From positions 250,501-314,500 of the forward strand of contig NZ_SNXY01000010.1 of assembly GCF_004362745.1 (NCBI RefSeq): a stretch of DNA of 64,000 bases, read 5' to 3'. Numbering within the stretch: the first letter of the stretch is position 1; each line of letters starts with the position of its first letter. This document shows positions 61,162 to 64,000 of this stretch, piece by piece. Below the pieces are notes generated by a model that did no database searches, had not been told where the DNA came from, and saw only the letters and a list, made by a program, of their open reading frames with translations. This DNA is from Oharaeibacter diazotrophicus (GTDB lineage Bacteria; Pseudomonadota; Alphaproteobacteria; Rhizobiales; Pleomorphomonadaceae). Both the position numbers and the translations under genes were made by a program.

Positions 61162-62442
61162 TTGCCACGCTGGCTCTGGACATTGACGCAGGTCGCCAAC
61201 CAGCTATGGGTGCGGGCGTCGCTGATCGGCGCGCTCGGCGTCGCCGCGGCGCTCCTGGCGACGGTGGCCGATCGCTTCGTTCCCTTCGACGTACCGGGCA
61301 GGATCGGGTCGGACGCGGTGGACGACCTCCTGGCGATCCTCGCCTCCAGCATGCTGTCGGTCACGACCTTCTCGCTCAGCGTCACGACCGCCGCCTTCGG
61401 GGCGGCCACCAGCAACGTCACGCCACGGGCGACCCGCCTGCTGATGGAGGACCGGGTCACCCAGAACGTCCTGTCGACCTTCGTCGGTTCGTTCCTCTTC
61501 AGCATCGTCGGGCTCGTGGTGCTCAAGACCGGAGCCTACGGCCCCCACGGCCGGATGCTGCTGTTCGTGGTCACCATCGCTGTGATCGCCCTGATCGTGA
61601 TCACGTTGCTGCGTTGGATCGATCATCTCACCCGGCTCGGCCGGGTCGGCGAGACGACGCGGCAGGTCGAAGCGGCCACCCGCCACGCCCTGCTGTCGCG
61701 CCGCCGCTCGCCCCATCTCGGCGGACGCCCGCCCGACGATCCGGACCACCCTTCGTCGCCGTCGGGCGACGCCGTGACGGCGCACGAGATCGGCTACGTC
61801 CAGCACGTCGACGTCGGCGCGCTCCAGGCGCTGGCGGAGGAGGCGGACGGCGCGGTCCAGGTCGCGGTCCTGCCGGGGACCTTCGTCTATCCCGACACGG
61901 TGCTCGCCCTGGACCTGCCCGGCGGTGGCGGTGATCCGGACCGGCGCGCCGCACGCGCGGCGGCGATCCGCGGCGCCTTCGTGATCGCCGAGGAGCGCAG
62001 CTTCGACCAGGACCCGCGCTTCGGGCTCTCCGTCCTCAGCGAGATCGCCTCGCGGGCCCTGTCGCCCGCCGTCAACGATCCGGGAACGGCGATCGACGTC
62101 GTCGGGCGGGGCGTGCGCCTGCTCGCGCTCTGGGCGGAGCCGCCGGATCCCGCCGTACGGGCCGACCCGCCCTATCCGCGCGTCCGCGTTCCGGCGCTCG
62201 CGGTCGAGGACCTCTTCGGGGACGTGTTTGCGCCGCTGGCGCGCGACGGGGCGGGGATCGTGGAGGTGCAGATGCGGTTGCAGAAAGGGCTGCTCGCGCT
62301 CGCCCGCATCGGCTCGCCCGCGTTTCGGGCCGCGGCGGCGGGTCTGTCCGAACACGCGCTCGCCCAGGCCGAGGCCGCCCTGCCGACCGCCTTCGACCGG
62401 GCCCGTCTGCGCGAGGCGGTTGCCGCGGCACGCCGGGTCTGA
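61162..62442 (+). CDS. DUF2254 integral membrane protein
   Basis: The 426-residue protein fits DUF2254: an N-terminal WTLTQVANQLWVRASLIG helix, SSMLSVTTFSLSVTTAAFGAATSNVTPR (about 60-95) and further spans by about residue 160, then a soluble C-terminal half with DPRFGLSVLSEIASRALSPAVNDPGTA. Function is unknown. The start appears to be TTG 61162 with GAGGGG upstream; no in-frame ATG precedes the first helix. It is divergent from opgG and 39 bp upstream of recD2. Confidence 0.85.
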   Translation: MPRWLWTLTQVANQLWVRASLIGALGVAAALLATVADRFVPFDVPGRIGSDAVDDLLAILASSMLSVTTFSLSVTTAAFGAATSNVTPRATRLLMEDRVTQNVLSTFVGSFLFSIVGLVVLKTGAYGPHGRMLLFVVTIAVIALIVITLLRWIDHLTRLGRVGETTRQVEAATRHALLSRRRSPHLGGRPPDDPDHPSSPSGDAVTAHEIGYVQHVDVGALQALAEEADGAVQVAVLPGTFVYPDTVLALDLPGGGGDPDRRAARAAAIRGAFVIAEERSFDQDPRFGLSVLSEIASRALSPAVNDPGTAIDVVGRGVRLLALWAEPPDPAVRADPPYPRVRVPALAVEDLFGDVFAPLARDGAGIVEVQMRLQKGLLALARIGSPAFRAAAAGLSEHALAQAEAALPTAFDRARLREAVAAARRV

Positions 62443-62481
62443 CGGCTCGACGACTCGCTCGGTTTCGGCCCATATACGGCG

Positions 62482-64000
<1,519 letters not shown>

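Overview
The window is one GC-rich bacterial chromosomal segment with dense, short-spaced genes and ATGA/GTGA start-stop overlaps. Gene content and order point to an alphaproteobacterium of the Hyphomicrobiales (Rhizobiales). The supporting evidence is the def/fmt/truA block, a cycM divergent from kdsB-pheA, a MerR-controlled beta-oxidation operon, choXWV with bet genes, a PodJ-like polarity protein, and CtrA- and LexA-like motifs of the alphaproteobacterial type. I cannot fix the family or genus from sequence alone. No rRNA, tRNA, CRISPR array, prophage or transposase gene was seen.

Layout. 0-3 kb: a Gfo/Idh/MocA oxidoreductase and a TIM-barrel sugar isomerase/epimerase (minus strand) separated by a ~180 bp MITE-like palindromic element. 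3-9 kb: wrbA, ghrA, rmuC, then def, a FitAB-type toxin-antitoxin pair, fmt and truA. 9-19 kb: a second ~187 bp palindromic element, a secreted NTF2-like protein, an orphan glgB, and a minus-strand ydcSTUV-patD-type polyamine/4-aminobutanal cluster with an upstream LysR regulator. 19.5-30.7 kb: housekeeping and conserved unknowns, comprising a TPR methyltransferase, TerB-like protein, degenerate nuclease-fold protein, degenerate S24 regulator, DUF952, pyrD, cycM, kdsB, pheA, an amidase, nudC, a HIT protein and a MATE exporter. 30.8-35.4 kb: a PQQ-type sugar dehydrogenase, a class-IV-like deacetylase, and a TIGR02186/TauE pair. 35.5-40 kb: a 1,489-residue PodJ-like protein.

40.2-46.9 kb: a MerR regulator and its presumed operon (acyl-CoA dehydrogenase, thiolase, FadJ-like enzyme). 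A promoter and a repeated operator motif can be read directly. 47-49.7 kb: an unassigned AT-richer leader, a small secreted repeat protein, dapE and a membrane protein. 49.7-57 kb: choline uptake and oxidation to glycine betaine, with betI-betA divergent from choXWV-betB around a perfect 20-bp dyad. 57-64 kb: a trypsin-like protease, a MarR/NlpC-P60 pair, a Tat-exported OpgG/D protein, a DUF2254 membrane protein, and a recD2 helicase cut by the right edge.

Most notable: (1) the toxin-antitoxin pair embedded between peptide deformylase and Met-tRNA formyltransferase; (2) a family of ~170-190 bp palindromic elements with C/T-rich terminal repeats, twice preceded by GGCAGT-type heptamers and sitting inside operons; (3) several readable regulatory circuits (MerR/fad, BetI/cho-bet, a CtrA-like box at podJ, an SOS-like box at rmuC); (4) two proteins that keep a catalytic fold but lack its catalytic residues. 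I found no convincing wholly new multi-gene system.
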